Shown: positions 8,635 through 18,872 of the stretch, in pieces
Layout: each line of letters begins with the position of its first letter
How positions within the stretch are numbered: position 1 is the stretch's first letter
DNA from: Gammaproteobacteria bacterium
Lineage (GTDB): Bacteria > Pseudomonadota > Gammaproteobacteria > Thiotrichales > Thiotrichaceae
Assembly: GCA_018822845.1 (NCBI GenBank)
Contig: JAHJJD010000120.1
Location: 1 to 64,000 of the forward strand
Direction of reading: 5' to 3'
Length of the DNA: 64,000 bases
The notes under the pieces: model-generated
Database searches by the model: none
Told to the model about the DNA's origin: nothing
The model's input: the letters and a program-made list of their open reading frames with translations, nothing else
Program-made: the position numbers and the translations under genes

Positions 8635-9813
8635 TCAGAATCTGCCGTTTGAAGCCAGTTCGGCCAGCCGTTCGCGCACCAGTTCGCTACCCGAGGTACT
8701 GTGGCAAAGCTTTTCCATCAAGACCGAAGGATCCTGACAGGATTCCAGCGCCTGCCCCATCACGGCATCAATGCAATGCCGCCATTCCTCCAGTTCCGGC
8801 GATTCGGACTGCGGCAGGAATGAGCCGCGATACAGTGAAAACGCTTCATTGGTGCGCTGCTGGCGCAAGGTCTGCCAGACCTGAATGAAATCCGCCCACA
8901 CGGGGGTCAACAAGCGGTAGGGACGTGAACCGATTTGCCCCTCCAGCACCCGGCGCAGATGCGACAGTTCCGATTTCAAGGTCGCGGTGGAAACCGGCGC
9001 ATCGCCATACAGGGCTGCGTGGAAACCTTCCAGACTCAGACCTTGCGGGTTCAATGCCAGCAGGCAGAGAATTTCCACCTGACGCATCGGCAGGTTCAAG
9101 GGTTTCCCCCGGAACAGCACACGGGGATGCCCCAGGGCATGGATCTCCAGTTCGGCGTGCGGCAGGTTCTGTGGCAGGCCACTGGCAATGGAGCGCGCCA
9201 GTTCCGTAACTGCCGCCTGCCCCAGCGGGGTGTGCCGGTTCCAGGTGGTGGACATATCCAGAACACCGACGCACTCGCCGGATTGCGGATGGATGATCGG
9301 CGCAGCATAGCAAACCCAGTCATGCACGAACGGCAAATAGTGTTCGGATGAAAAGACCGTGACGGAACGCCGCAATTTCAGCGACAAACCAACGGCGTTG
9401 GTGCCAACCGAACGCTCGTCCCAATGCCCGCCAGCCGTGAAGTTAACGGATTCCGCGCGCCGTTGCATGTGACTGCTGGCAAACGTCCACAACAGGCGTC
9501 CACTCGGGTCGGCTATGGCGGCAACCAGCTCCCCTTCCCTGGCCAGTTGCATCATGGCTTCCTGCTCGCGCCGGGCAGCCTGACACAGTTGGGATTCCTG
9601 CCACAGCCGGGCGGCGGTGTATTCATCGTCTGCCGGTGCGTGGTATTGCTGGGGTTTAATAAACTGGGCGCTGCGTTGCCACGATGACATGATGTCATCA
9701 CGCACATTGTCCGCCTTAATGAACGGACTGCCCGCCACAAAGCGGCTCCATTGGGTCTCAATTGTTGAGCGGCGCTGGGACAGGGCTCCCCCTGCCATTT
9801 GTGCCTGCTTCAT
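8635..9813 (-). CDS. GAF-domain / winged-helix transcriptional regulator, paralogue 2
   Basis: I start it at ATG 9813 (392 residues) because GGAGGAGG precedes that codon; the frame remains open upstream. The layout matches paralogues 1 and 3. There is an N-terminal helical part, an AcoR-like GAF domain (GGHWDERSVGTNAVGLSL, VFSSEHYLPF, APIIHPQSGECVGVLDMS), a winged-helix-like region (MRQVEILCLLALNPQG, TLKSELSHLRR) and a BTAD-like tail (LYRGSFLP, LEEWRHCID). No sigma-54 AAA+ domain is present. A CCAACC direct repeat lies 46 bp upstream of the start, so autoregulation is likely. It could be the master regulator of the repeat-bearing promoters; that is inference. Confidence 0.85.
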   Translation of the reverse strand: MKQAQMAGGALSQRRSTIETQWSRFVAGSPFIKADNVRDDIMSSWQRSAQFIKPQQYHAPADDEYTAARLWQESQLCQAARREQEAMMQLAREGELVAAIADPSGRLLWTFASSHMQRRAESVNFTAGGHWDERSVGTNAVGLSLKLRRSVTVFSSEHYLPFVHDWVCYAAPIIHPQSGECVGVLDMSTTWNRHTPLGQAAVTELARSIASGLPQNLPHAELEIHALGHPRVLFRGKPLNLPMRQVEILCLLALNPQGLSLEGFHAALYGDAPVSTATLKSELSHLRRVLEGQIGSRPYRLLTPVWADFIQVWQTLRQQRTNEAFSLYRGSFLPQSESPELEEWRHCIDAVMGQALESCQDPSVLMEKLCHSTSGSELVRERLAELASNGRF

Positions 9814-9858
9814 ACGCCTCCTCCTGCGATAAAGCCATAGATGGTGGAAAAGGGCCTC

Positions 9859-9891
9859 CCAACCTTTTCCCAACCTCAAGTCGGGTAACAT
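9859..9891 (+). promoter_or_regulatory. CCAACC direct-repeat promoter between regulator 2 and the porin region
   Basis: CCAACC at 9859-9864 and 9870-9875 (11-bp period), then TAACAT at 9886-9891 after 10 bp. In this orientation it points rightwards to a stretch with no intact gene. On the minus strand the same repeat lies in the 5' region of regulator 2. An AAGGAGAG ribosome-site-like run follows at 9931-9938 without a good start codon. Confidence 0.65.
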
Positions 9892-10162
9892 TTGCGTTTG
9901 TATGGCAAACTGTTAACCCATACTTATTAGAAGGAGAGTATCACGTATATTCATATTTTGAAAGTACATTCAAAATACAGACTTAATTTATAGCAAGAAA
10001 TATTAATCTGTTAGCTTGGATTCCCATTCAATGTAAATCCAGAAAAAATACTTTCCAACTTAATAAGGAACCTTTCTTGTTTTATAGAAAAACAAATAGA
10101 AATCATCTATTTATAAAAACTCTGCATCCGCGAAAAAAATAATCCTTATTTCCAAAAACCTC
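9892..10162. other. AT-rich non-coding stretch
   Basis: About 270 bases of AT-rich sequence between two copies of the CCAACC promoter. I find no frame with start and ribosome site. A TTG-started frame of 11 codons at 9958 is not credible. It may be a long leader, a decayed gene or a small RNA from the 9859 promoter; none can be decided here. Confidence 0.5.
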
Positions 10163-10195
10163 CCAACCTTTTTCCAACCTGCCTTGTTTAATCAT
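10163..10195 (+). promoter_or_regulatory. CCAACC direct-repeat promoter of the porin gene
   Basis: CCAACC at 10163-10168 and 10174-10179, separated by five T's. A -10-like TAATCA/AATCAT lies at 10189-10195, and TTTAAT overlaps it. No TTGACA-like -35 is present, because the repeat occupies that place. The start codon of the porin is about 58 bp further on. Confidence 0.75.
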
Positions 10196-10252
10196 GAGCT
10201 CCGCCCAAGATGTTCCGGGGTGAACAGTAAACATTACGGAGAGGATGAGTAT

Positions 10253-11479
10253 ATGAGAAAGAATCAAATTTCATTAATGGTAACCACCATTCTGGCTGGT
10301 TTCGCATCAACTGCATCGGCAGCTACCTGGCAAGCAGGCGACTGGGAATTGGGTCTGGGCGGCAACGTCAATACCTTCTACACCGTCACCAATTGTGACG
10401 CTGGCGATCTGGGTGCTGGTGGCGGCACTTTTGCTGGCCTTGCCTGTCTTGACCCTGATACAGGTACCTTTACCGGTAGCGACACCCACAGTGTGTCCAA
10501 CGGCTTACTGCCTGCCTCCCTGAACTTCAGCGCCAAAACCAAGCAGAACGGTTATGATCTGAGCGGTAACGTAAACGTCTATTACGGCATAGCATCCCAG
10601 GACACCAACGGTCTTGCGGGTGATGCACTGGATTTTTCCACGGTTGACGCCCGTCAGGTCTACATGACCTTTGGCAATGAAAAAATGGGTACGGTCAAGG
10701 CTGGCCGTGACTTCGGCCTGTTCGGGTTTGATCCGATCATCAACGATATAAGCCTGGTAGGCAACGGTGCCACCTTTACTGCTGCAGGCCCTGGTCACAC
10801 GACATTGGGCGGCCTGGGTTATGGCTATGTCTATACTGACCGGCTGGCACAGATTAACTGGACTACCCCGAAGAGAGGCGGAGCCGAAGCCACCATCGGT
10901 GTATTCAACCCGGTTGACGGGGTGGAATCCGACGGCGTAACAGCACAATCAACCGCTGACGGCGGCCAGCCAGGTTTCCACGGTCGCGCCAGCTATGACT
11001 TTGACAGAGGCAACGGCGTCAAGGGCCGTGTTTCCGTCACCGGCATCAACCAGAAAGTCAAACTGGCCAACGGCAACAAACCCAGCATCAACGGCGCGGA
11101 AGTTTTCGGCAAAGTGGATGTCAACAACCTTGGCCTTGCCGCTTCCTACTATCAGGGCAAAGGCATGGATACTCTTGGTCTGGGCGGCATCATCTTCCCC
11201 GGTTTCGACAGTACAACGGGTGAAGCTGAGAAGTCCAAAGGCGGCATGGTACAGGCCACCTACAAGGTCGGCAAAACCAAGCTGGGCGTTAATGTTGCAC
11301 AAAGCAAGCAAACCAACCTGACCAAGGTCAAGAACGACAAGGTAACGGTGGGCGCATACCACAACCTGACCGACAGCCTGACCCTGGTTGGCGAAGTATC
11401 CCGGCAGAAGAGCAACCTGGAAGGCGTTGGCACCGACAAATCCGGCAGTGTTGCGGTAGGGGCGATGCTGTCGTTCTAA
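10253..11479 (+). CDS. Gram-negative porin
   Basis: The protein has 408 residues from ATG 10253 with GGAGAGG upstream. The signal peptide ends at about ASTASA, mature start ATWQAGDW. The body has the alternating strand pattern of 16-stranded general porins (VYMTFGNEKMGTVKAGRDFG, GRASYDFD) and ends in a C-terminal beta strand finishing with Phe (VAVGAMLSF), the outer-membrane assembly signal. It shares the CCAACC promoter type with pqq and the dehydrogenases, so it probably admits the alcohol substrates or a cofactor. The substrate itself is not visible in the sequence. Confidence 0.9.
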   Translation: MRKNQISLMVTTILAGFASTASAATWQAGDWELGLGGNVNTFYTVTNCDAGDLGAGGGTFAGLACLDPDTGTFTGSDTHSVSNGLLPASLNFSAKTKQNGYDLSGNVNVYYGIASQDTNGLAGDALDFSTVDARQVYMTFGNEKMGTVKAGRDFGLFGFDPIINDISLVGNGATFTAAGPGHTTLGGLGYGYVYTDRLAQINWTTPKRGGAEATIGVFNPVDGVESDGVTAQSTADGGQPGFHGRASYDFDRGNGVKGRVSVTGINQKVKLANGNKPSINGAEVFGKVDVNNLGLAASYYQGKGMDTLGLGGIIFPGFDSTTGEAEKSKGGMVQATYKVGKTKLGVNVAQSKQTNLTKVKNDKVTVGAYHNLTDSLTLVGEVSRQKSNLEGVGTDKSGSVAVGAMLSF

Positions 11480-11493
11480 CACCAAGCCCTGCA

Positions 11494-11526
11494 CCGCTGG
11501 CCGCTTTGCAGAGTAGCGGTCAGCGG
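11494..11526 (+). terminator. Hairpin after the porin gene
   Basis: Arms CCGCTGGCCGCT (11494-11505) and AGCGGTCAGCGG (11515-11526) pair over 12 bp with one G-U, loop of 9. It is followed by TTTC only, so it is a weak intrinsic terminator or an mRNA-stabilising hairpin. Confidence 0.5.
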
Positions 11527-11553
11527 TTTCAATCTGACACTCCTTAAAGTTTC

Positions 11554-11590
11554 GCCGGGTTTCTCTCTCTCCTTTGCCCGGCATTTTTTT
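11554..11590 (+). terminator. Intrinsic terminator before pqqA
   Basis: GCCGGG (11554-11559) pairs with CCCGGC (11577-11582) and is followed by a run of seven T's. It separates the porin transcript from the pqqA promoter that starts 16 bp later. Confidence 0.6.
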
Positions 11591-11605
11591 CCCCCCTCCT
11601 TGCGA

Positions 11606-11637
11606 CCAACCTTTCTCCAACCCTTATGGCGCATAAT
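11606..11637 (+). promoter_or_regulatory. CCAACC direct-repeat promoter of pqqA-pqqB
   Basis: CCAACC at 11606-11611 and 11617-11622 with spacer TTTCT, then CATAAT at 11632-11637 after 9 bp. This is the best -10 box of the set. The pqqA start follows 43 bp further on. Confidence 0.8.
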
Positions 11638-11679
11638 GAAAACTCCGAAAACCTGTTAATCCAAGAGGAGTTATCATCC

Positions 11680-11766
11680 ATGAAGAAGTCTATGAAATGG
11701 GTCAAACCAGCGTTCAATGAAATGCGTTACGGTTTCGAAATCAACCTGTACATCATGAACCGCTAA
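11680..11766 (+). CDS. pqqA: PQQ precursor peptide PqqA
   Basis: A 28-residue peptide. The Glu and Tyr that become PQQ are in the conserved ExxxY motif, here Glu20 and Tyr24 in [18 protein letters not shown] run precedes them as in other PqqA peptides. AGAGGAG stands upstream of the ATG. PqqE, assisted by PqqD, cross-links the two side chains. The gene lies 4 bases before pqqB, under a CCAACC promoter. Confidence 0.95.
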   Translation: MKKSMKWVKPAFNEMRYGFEINLYIMNR

Positions 11767-11770
11767 CCCA

Positions 11771-12688
11771 TTGTTTATCCTGGTTCTTGGTTCTGCTGCG
11801 GGCGGTGGATTCCCGCAGTGGAACTGTAATTGCCCGATGTGCGCCGGAGAACGGAGTGGCTCGATTGTTGCCCATTCCCGTACCCAGTCATCCATCGCGG
11901 TATCCACCGACAAAGTGCGTTGGCTGCTGGTGAATGCGTCCCCTGATATTCGCACCCAGCTCAACGCCAACCATCAACTGTTACAACCTGCCCGCCAGTT
12001 ACGCGATACCGGCATTACCGCCGTGATGCTGGCCGATAGCCAGATCGATCACACCACCGGATTGCTGATCCTGCGCGAAAGCCCCAAGCCGCTGGAACTG
12101 TATTGCACCGACAGTGTGTACGAAGACCTGACCACCGGTTTCCCCGTGCTCAACATGCTGCAACATTATTGCGGTGTGAACCGTCATGGGCTGCCGCTGG
12201 ATGGTGAAACCTTCAGCATTCCCGGCATCGACAACCTGCGCATTACCCCGGTTGGCCTGCACAGCAAGGCTCCACCCTATTCCCCGCACCGCGAACACCC
12301 GACCCCGGGCGACAACGCCGGTTTCTGGTTTGAAGACACAGCCACGGGAGGCAAGCTGTTTTACGCCCCCGGCCTGGGTGAAATTGAACCCCATTTGCAA
12401 CCGTTCTTTGCCAACGCCGACTGCGTGCTGGTGGATGGCACCTGCTGGACGGATGACGAAATGCTGCGCCGCAAGGTCGGCAGCAAACATGCGCTCGAAA
12501 TGGGGCATCTGTCACAATCAGGTGAAGGCGGCATGATGGAATGGCTGGCGAATTTTCCTGAAACCCGCAAGATTCTGATCCACATCAACAACACCAACCC
12601 GATTCTGGACGAGGACTCGCCAGAGCGGGCGGAACTCAGCGCCGCCGGGATTGAGGTTTCCTTCGACGGAATGCTGCTTGATATTTGA
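11771..12688 (+). CDS. pqqB: PQQ biosynthesis protein PqqB
   Basis: The protein has 305 residues and belongs to the metallo-beta-lactamase fold family. The N-terminus [20 protein letters not shown] and the [15 protein letters not shown] block are typical. PqqB is thought to hydroxylate the tyrosine-derived part of the PqqA intermediate. The only start that keeps the conserved N-terminus is TTG at 11771, four bases after the pqqA stop. PqqC, D and E are 8 kb away, beyond the kdp operon. Confidence 0.95.
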   Translation: MFILVLGSAAGGGFPQWNCNCPMCAGERSGSIVAHSRTQSSIAVSTDKVRWLLVNASPDIRTQLNANHQLLQPARQLRDTGITAVMLADSQIDHTTGLLILRESPKPLELYCTDSVYEDLTTGFPVLNMLQHYCGVNRHGLPLDGETFSIPGIDNLRITPVGLHSKAPPYSPHREHPTPGDNAGFWFEDTATGGKLFYAPGLGEIEPHLQPFFANADCVLVDGTCWTDDEMLRRKVGSKHALEMGHLSQSGEGGMMEWLANFPETRKILIHINNTNPILDEDSPERAELSAAGIEVSFDGMLLDI

Positions 12689-12703
12689 GCAGCCTCAGGC
12701 TCG

Positions 12704-13405
12704 CTAATCCATCAGCAAACGATATCCCACCCCCGGTTCGGTACGGATATGGCGCGGCAACGCCGGATCAAGCTCCAGCTTGCGCCGCAGCCCCGCCATA
12801 TACACCCGCAAATAGTGCGTATCGTCAACATGCCCCGGCCCCCACACTTCGCGCAACAGTTGGCGCTGGGTCACCACCTTGCCAATATTGGTAATCAACC
12901 GGGTCAGCAGCCTGTATTCAATCGGGGTCAGGTGGATTTCTTCCTCCCCGCGCCAGACCTGCCGCTTGAGCAGGTCAACCCTGATCTCGCCCAGATGGAT
13001 GCAGGTTTCCCCGGCATTCAGCCCCCCGCCGGAACGCCGTAACAAGGCACGAACCCGCGCCTGCAATTCGGCAATGCCGAACGGCTTGGTCAGGTAATCG
13101 TCGGCTCCGGCATCCAGCGCCCGCACTTTTTCACTTTCCAGACTACGCGCCGACAGGATCAGGATCGGCACACCCGACCAAGCGCGGATGTCGTGGATCA
13201 CCTCAATCCCATCACGGTCAGGCAGCCCCAGGTCAAGCACCACCAGATCGGGTTTGCGTGTCCCGGCCTCAATGACACCTCGTTCAGCAGTTTCCGCTTC
13301 CGTCACGCTGCAATGCTCGGCTTCCAGGGCGGTACGCACGAAACGCCGGATTTGCGCCTCGTCCTCAATCAGCACCACATGGTAGGCGGGCGTCAGGCTG
13401 CTCAT
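12704..13405 (-). CDS. kdpE: Response regulator KdpE
   Basis: The protein has 233 residues. The receiver domain carries Asp58 (VVLDLGLPD) as phosphoacceptor, with Asp14/15-type acidic residues in LIEDE and Lys in TKPFG. The C-terminal OmpR-type winged helix (LTPIEYRLLTRLITN, RVYMAGLRRKLE) binds DNA. KdpE activates kdpFABC when K+ is low. Its ATG overlaps the kdpD stop by four bases. It converges with pqqB, leaving 15 bases between the two stops. Confidence 0.95.
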   Translation of the reverse strand: MSSLTPAYHVVLIEDEAQIRRFVRTALEAEHCSVTEAETAERGVIEAGTRKPDLVVLDLGLPDRDGIEVIHDIRAWSGVPILILSARSLESEKVRALDAGADDYLTKPFGIAELQARVRALLRRSGGGLNAGETCIHLGEIRVDLLKRQVWRGEEEIHLTPIEYRLLTRLITNIGKVVTQRQLLREVWGPGHVDDTHYLRVYMAGLRRKLELDPALPRHIRTEPGVGYRLLMD

Positions 13406-16098
13406 GCCGTTTCCTCCCTGGGGACTTCCGGTGGCTGCCCTGCCGGAAGGCGGATGATGAAACGCGCCCCGCCTTCCAGACGATTTTCGGCCCGCAACGT
13501 GCCACCGTGGGCTTCGATAATGGCGCGGGCAATGGAAAGCCCCAGACCGACGCCAGTGATGGCAGATTCGTTCTTGCCACGGGTGAACTTGGCGAAAATG
13601 GCTTCTTCCTTGCCCACCGGCAACCCCGACCCGTTGTCCTCGACGAGAATTTCAACCCAGTCGCCTTCACTCTTGCGTGCCGACAGCCGGATGGTGCTGC
13701 CCAGTGGCGTGTACTTGGCGGCATTTTCCAGCAGGTTGCAGAATACCCGCTCCATGAGGACAGTATCAAAATACAGCAAGGGCAGATCTGCCGGAATCCG
13801 CACCTTGACCACATGCCGGGAGAGCAAGTGAAGGCGGGATTGCATCGCCACCCCGATGACTTCTTCCAGCGGCTGCCAGTCGCGGTTAATCTTGACATCA
13901 CCGGATTGCAACCTTGCCATGTCGAGCAGGTTGCTGACCAAAGCACTCATCCGCTGTGCTTCCTCACGAATAACCTGCACGATTTCGGCTTGCTCCTGCG
14001 GCAGGAATGGCCCGGCAAGGCTCAGGGAATCCGCCAGTCCGGTCAGTACCGTCAGGGGGGTGCGCAGGTCGTGCGAAAGCGCTGACAACAGCGAATTCCG
14101 CAAGCGTTCAGACTCCATTTGCACCAGCGCATCCTGGGCGATTTCAATGAAATGTACCCGCTCCAGCGCAATCGCGATCAGGGTGGAACTGGTATCCAGC
14201 AAGCGCTGCTGTTCCGGGATCAGCGCCCATTGCTCCCCGCCGGGAACCAGCACCAGCACCCCACGTGTGCGCATCGGCGCTTTCAGTGGAATGTACAAGG
14301 CCGGGGCAGAAGGCAAGGTACTGGTTGACAGCCCCGCCTGTTCGTTACGGTCAAGCGCCCAGTGCGCAATCCCCATGTCCAGTTCCGGCAAGACTTCCGG
14401 GTTGCCCACGATAGCGAGTTTGTCCTGATCGTCCAGCGCCAGAATCACCGAACGCACGCCAAACACCCGCTGGATAAAACGTTCGCTGATGTCCGCAATC
14501 TGCACCGTCGCCAAGGTGCTGGAAAGCTCCCGCGCCATCTCGAACAGTGCCCGGATGCGCCGTTCCCGGTTTTCCGCGACTGTCGCCTGAAATTTCAGGT
14601 TGACGGTCAGTTGTCCGATCAGCAGCGCCACCACCAGCATCACCCCGAAGGTCAACAGATACTGCACATCGCTGACCGCAAAGGTAAAACGCGGCGGCAC
14701 GAAAAAGAAATCAAACACAGCCACCGACAGGAACGCTGCAAACACACCAGGGTTGCGTCCGAACTTATAAGCGCAAAACACCGCAGCCAGCAGGAAAATC
14801 ATGGCTATATTGGTCAAATCCAGATCAGGCAGCAGTGGTGTTGCCGCGAAAGCCACCAAGGCAACCACACCTGTGGCCCAAAGGTAACGCGGGACGCTGT
14901 GCATCAGGTCGCCCGAAGGCCGAAAGCCGCTTGACGCAGGGTTGCTTTCCCTGTCGCCCGTCTCCTTGGCAACCAGCACCACCTCCAGTTCCGGCCCGGC
15001 CCAGGCCAACTTTTCGGCAAAGCTACGTTGCCACAGCCACAGCCTTGCCACTTCCCGCCCCACTACCACCTTACCCAGATTGTGTTCACGGGCGTAAGCC
15101 ACCGTCGTTTCCACCGGATCATGCCCGGACAGGCTGGCGGTGGTGGCTCCCAAATCCTGTGCCAGTTTCAGGGTATTCAGGATACGCGCCCGGTCGGCCT
15201 TGGGCAGGCGTTGCAGTTTGGGGGTTTCGACATAAATCACATGCCAGGGGACGTTGAACAGCGTCGCAAGCCTGGCCCCCGTCCGCACCAGCCGCTTGCT
15301 GCCGGGGCTGGCTCCCAGACAGACCAGCAACGATTGCTGGGTTGGCCACACCGGGATGACGGATTGTTCCTTGCGGTAAGCCAGCACATCTTCATCCACC
15401 CGGTCAGCAGTACGGCGCAAGGCCAGTTCCCGCAAGGCCAGCAAATTGCCTTTGCGGAAAAAGTGCTGCATGGCCCGTTCAGCCTGCTGGGGAATATACA
15501 CCTTGCCATCCTGCAAGCGCTGGAGTAGTTCTTCATGCGGTAAATCCACCAGCACGATTTCATCCGCATCATCAAACACCTGGTCGGGCACGGTTTCCCA
15601 GACTTTCACCCCGGTAATGCCGCCGATGACATCGTTCAGGCGTTCCAGATGCTGGACATTGACGGTCGTCAATACGTCGATACCGGCATTGAGCAGTTCT
15701 TCAATGTCCTGCCAGCGTTTGGGGTGACGGGAACCGGGGGCGTTGGAATGCGCCAGTTCATCCATCAGGATCAAGGCGGGTTGGCGCTTCAGCGCAGCTT
15801 CAAGGTCGAATTCCGTTAACTTGCGTCCCTTGTAGTCAATGACCTTGAGCGGCAGGATTTCCAGCCCGCGTAACAGCGCAGCGGTTTCCGCCCGCCCGTG
15901 GGTTTCGACTACCCCCACCACCAGATCAATGCCTTGGCCTGCCAACAAGCGGGCGGCATTGAGCATGGCGTAGGTCTTGCCTACCCCCGGACTGGCACCG
16001 AAGAAAATCTTCAGCTTGCCGCGTTTGGCTTGCAAAGCTTCGGCCTCCAGCCGTGCCAGCAGTTCATCAGGATCGGGGCGCTTGTCGGCTTCAGCCAT
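13402..16098 (-). CDS. kdpD: Sensor histidine kinase KdpD
   Basis: The protein has 898 residues, the usual length. The N-terminal KdpD domain has the Walker-type [13 protein letters not shown] at about residues 34-46. A universal-stress-like domain follows, then four membrane segments (DUF4118) near 400-500, a GAF domain, HisKA with LSHDLRTPL, and the ATPase with [12 protein letters not shown]. It senses K+ limitation or turgor and phosphorylates KdpE. It overlaps kdpC by eight bases. Confidence 0.95.
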   Translation of the reverse strand: MAEADKRPDPDELLARLEAEALQAKRGKLKIFFGASPGVGKTYAMLNAARLLAGQGIDLVVGVVETHGRAETAALLRGLEILPLKVIDYKGRKLTEFDLEAALKRQPALILMDELAHSNAPGSRHPKRWQDIEELLNAGIDVLTTVNVQHLERLNDVIGGITGVKVWETVPDQVFDDADEIVLVDLPHEELLQRLQDGKVYIPQQAERAMQHFFRKGNLLALRELALRRTADRVDEDVLAYRKEQSVIPVWPTQQSLLVCLGASPGSKRLVRTGARLATLFNVPWHVIYVETPKLQRLPKADRARILNTLKLAQDLGATTASLSGHDPVETTVAYAREHNLGKVVVGREVARLWLWQRSFAEKLAWAGPELEVVLVAKETGDRESNPASSGFRPSGDLMHSVPRYLWATGVVALVAFAATPLLPDLDLTNIAMIFLLAAVFCAYKFGRNPGVFAAFLSVAVFDFFFVPPRFTFAVSDVQYLLTFGVMLVVALLIGQLTVNLKFQATVAENRERRIRALFEMARELSSTLATVQIADISERFIQRVFGVRSVILALDDQDKLAIVGNPEVLPELDMGIAHWALDRNEQAGLSTSTLPSAPALYIPLKAPMRTRGVLVLVPGGEQWALIPEQQRLLDTSSTLIAIALERVHFIEIAQDALVQMESERLRNSLLSALSHDLRTPLTVLTGLADSLSLAGPFLPQEQAEIVQVIREEAQRMSALVSNLLDMARLQSGDVKINRDWQPLEEVIGVAMQSRLHLLSRHVVKVRIPADLPLLYFDTVLMERVFCNLLENAAKYTPLGSTIRLSARKSEGDWVEILVEDNGSGLPVGKEEAIFAKFTRGKNESAITGVGLGLSIARAIIEAHGGTLRAENRLEGGARFIIRLPAGQPPEVPREETA

Positions 16099-16666
16099 GG
16101 TGTTTGTCCAGTTCCAGATTGAGCATGAGGACGTTTACCCTCGGCTCACCCAGTATCCCCCACGCACGGCCTTCCGTATACCGGGCAACCAGTTCGTTAA
16201 GCTTGTCTTCACTCATATGCCGTTCGCGGGCAATGCGTGAAACCTGCCATAAAGCCGCCGCCACACTGATGTGCGGGTCAAGCCCGCTGGCGGAAGCCGT
16301 CACCAAATCCACAGGAATCGGTGCTTGCTGCTCAGGGTTACTGGCCTTGAGGGCCGCAATCCGCTCCTTGACTGCCTGTTCCAGTGCCGGATTGAGCGGC
16401 CCCAGATTCGAGCCAGCCGATGCCGCCGCATTGTAAGGCATGGGCGCAGTCGCTGAGGGGCGTCCCCAGAAGTATTGGCTGCCGGAAAAAGGCTGCCCAA
16501 TCAGGCGTGAACCGACCACCTTGCCCCCGCTTTCCAGCAAACTGCCATTGGCCTGAACAGGAAATACGCTTTGGGCTACCCCGGTAATCAGGGCGGGATA
16601 AAGCCCCCCGGTCACGATACTCAGGCTAAACAACAGCACCAATGCAGGTCTGGCATCTTTCAACAT
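16091..16666 (-). CDS. kdpC: Potassium-transporting ATPase subunit KdpC
   Basis: The protein has 191 residues from ATG 16666, with AAGGAGA upstream; the open frame begins six codons earlier but MLKDARPAL is the family start. One N-terminal membrane segment ([18 protein letters not shown]) is followed by a periplasmic domain containing [10 protein letters not shown] and the SGSNLGP-like [11 protein letters not shown] block. It is the chaperone-like subunit that holds ATP-bound KdpB. It lies ten bases after kdpB. Confidence 0.95.
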   Translation of the reverse strand: MLKDARPALVLLFSLSIVTGGLYPALITGVAQSVFPVQANGSLLESGGKVVGSRLIGQPFSGSQYFWGRPSATAPMPYNAAASAGSNLGPLNPALEQAVKERIAALKASNPEQQAPIPVDLVTASASGLDPHISVAAALWQVSRIARERHMSEDKLNELVARYTEGRAWGILGEPRVNVLMLNLELDKHHG

Positions 16667-16676
16667 GGTAATCTCC

Positions 16677-18740
16677 TTACGCAAGATTAAGGCCGACCAG
16701 GATCAGGTCGATAAGCTTGATCCCCACAAACGGCACCACCAGCCCGCCAAGGCCATAGACCAGCAGGTTACGGCGCAGAATGGTGCTAGCCCCCTGCGGG
16801 CGGTAAGCCACGCCTTTGAGTGCCAGCGGAATCAGCGCAATGATGATCAGCGCGTTAAAAATCACCGCAGACAAAATGGCTGAAGCAGGTGTCGCCAGCC
16901 CCATGACATTGAGCGTATTCAAAACCGGATAGGTGGACGCGAACGCCGCCGGAATAATGGCGAAATACTTGGCGACATCGTTGGCAATCGAAAACGTAGT
17001 CAGCGACCCACGGGTCATCAGCATTTGCTTGCCGGTTTCGACCACTTCGATCAGCTTGGTCGGGTTGGAATCCAGATCCACCATGTTCCCGGCTTCCTTC
17101 GCAGCTTGCGTGCCGGTGTTCATCGCCACCGCCACATCGGCCTGCGCCAGCGCCGGGGCATCGTTGGTGCCGTCGCCAGTCATCGCTACCAGCCGCCCTT
17201 CGGCCTGATACTGGCGGATCAGCTTAAGCTTGGCTTCCGGTGTGGCTTCTGCCAGAAAATCATCCACCCCGGCTTCGGCGGCAATGGCGGCTGCGGTCAG
17301 GCTGTTATCACCGGTAATCATCACTGTCTTGATGCCCATGCGACGCAATTCGGCAAAACGTTCCTTGATGCCGCCTTTCACAATGTCCTTGAGTTCGACG
17401 ACACCCAGCACCCGGTTGCCTTCAACCACCGCCAGTGGGGTGGAACCGTGGCGGGAAATATCCTCCACCGCCTCCTGTACCTTCGCAGGCCAGTTGCCAC
17501 CCAAGGCTGCAATATATTCACGCACGGCATCGGCAGCCCCCTTGCGGATACTGCGCCCATTCCAGTCAATGCCGCTCATGCGGGTCTGGGCGATGAAATG
17601 CGCAAAAGTAGCTCCATCGGCCTGAATATCGCGCCCGCGCTGGTGCAACAGGTCTTTTGCCAGCGCCACGATGGAACGGCCTTCCGGGGTCTCATCCGCC
17701 AGCGAAGCATACAGCGCCGCATTGGCAAGCTGGTTGGCATTGACGCCTGGCGCGGCGACAAAGCGTGCCGCCTGCCGGTTGCCGAGGGTAATGGTGCCGG
17801 TCTTGTCGAGCAGCAGCACATCCACGTCACCCGCCGCTTCCACCGCCCGCCCGGAGGTGGCAATCACGTTTTTCGCCATCATGCGGCTCATCCCCGCTAC
17901 CCCAATGGCGGACAATAAACCACCAATAGTGGTCGGGATCAGGCACACCAGTAGCGCAACCAGCACCGTCACTGAAATCGGTGTGCCCGATTGGGCCGCA
18001 TCCACGCTGAATAACGAAAACGGCAACAAGGTAGCCGTTGCCAACAGGAAAGCCAGCGTCAGCATCACCAGCAGGATAGTGAGGGCAATTTCATTGGGGG
18101 TTTTCTGGCGTTTGGCGGTTTCCACCATGCCGATCATGCGGTCGAGGAAGGTTTCGCCCGGATTGACTGCAATGCGGATCACCAGCCAGTCGGACAGGAT
18201 GCGTGTCCCGCCCGTGACCGCCGAGAAATCACCCCCGGCTTCGCGGATCACGGGCGCGGATTCGCCGGTAATGGCGGATTCATCCACCGAGGCTACCCCT
18301 TCCAGCACTTCGCCGTCACCGGGGATAATGTCGCCCGCCGACACCAGCACGAAATCGCCTTTGCGCAACTCCTCCGACGGCACGGTATGCACCTTGGCGT
18401 TGGAATGCGGCTCCTGAAGCTTTTTCGCCCAGACAGTCTTGCGCAGACCCCGCAAGGCAGCGGCTTGTGCCTTGCCGCGCCCTTCCGCAATGGCTTCGGC
18501 AAAGTTGGCAAACAACACCGTGAACCACAGCCACAGGGTAATCGCCAGAATGAAACCCGTCGGTGCTTCGCCTTTTCCCAGCAATGCCTGAAGGAACAGC
18601 AGCGTGGTCAACACGCTGCCCAGCCAGACCACGAACATGACCGGATTTTTAAGCTGGTGTTGCGGGGAAAGCCGCTTGAACGATTCCCACACCGCTTCCC
18701 GGATGATGGTGGCATCATATAACGATTGGACAGTACGCAT
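16677..18740 (-). CDS. kdpB: Potassium-transporting P-type ATPase subunit KdpB
   Basis: The protein has 687 residues from ATG 18740 (AAGGAG upstream). P-type signatures are complete: ITGESAP actuator loop, [11 protein letters not shown] with the phosphorylated Asp, [17 protein letters not shown] hinge. KdpB hydrolyses ATP and drives K+ taken in by KdpA. The start sits next to a palindromic repeat that fills the gap to kdpA. Confidence 0.97.
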   Translation of the reverse strand: MRTVQSLYDATIIREAVWESFKRLSPQHQLKNPVMFVVWLGSVLTTLLFLQALLGKGEAPTGFILAITLWLWFTVLFANFAEAIAEGRGKAQAAALRGLRKTVWAKKLQEPHSNAKVHTVPSEELRKGDFVLVSAGDIIPGDGEVLEGVASVDESAITGESAPVIREAGGDFSAVTGGTRILSDWLVIRIAVNPGETFLDRMIGMVETAKRQKTPNEIALTILLVMLTLAFLLATATLLPFSLFSVDAAQSGTPISVTVLVALLVCLIPTTIGGLLSAIGVAGMSRMMAKNVIATSGRAVEAAGDVDVLLLDKTGTITLGNRQAARFVAAPGVNANQLANAALYASLADETPEGRSIVALAKDLLHQRGRDIQADGATFAHFIAQTRMSGIDWNGRSIRKGAADAVREYIAALGGNWPAKVQEAVEDISRHGSTPLAVVEGNRVLGVVELKDIVKGGIKERFAELRRMGIKTVMITGDNSLTAAAIAAEAGVDDFLAEATPEAKLKLIRQYQAEGRLVAMTGDGTNDAPALAQADVAVAMNTGTQAAKEAGNMVDLDSNPTKLIEVVETGKQMLMTRGSLTTFSIANDVAKYFAIIPAAFASTYPVLNTLNVMGLATPASAILSAVIFNALIIIALIPLALKGVAYRPQGASTILRRNLLVYGLGGLVVPFVGIKLIDLILVGLNLA

Positions 18741-18760
18741 TACTTTGCTCCTTGATTTTT

Positions 18761-18866
18761 TACCCCTCACCCCAACCCCTCTCCCTCAAGGGGAGAGGGG
18801 CTAAGAAATGTTCTTTCTTGCTCCCCCTCGCCCCTTGAGGGAGAGGGGGCTGGGGGGTGAGGGGGA
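18761..18866. repeat. Palindromic repeat element, family A, copy 1
   Basis: About 106 bp made of two hairpins: CTCTCCCTCAAGGGGAGAG and CCCCTTGAGGGAGAGGGG, bounded by TACCCCTCACCCC on the left and an imperfect GGGGTGAGGGGGA on the right. The reverse complement of the element at 31853-31958 matches it almost throughout. It lies between kdpA and kdpB and interrupts no gene here. Confidence 0.9.
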
Positions 18867-18872
18867 TTAACG

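Noticed and set aside
13193-15528. Long plus-strand open frames opposite kdpD
   Set aside because: High-GC antisense frames of a well-conserved gene, not real genes.
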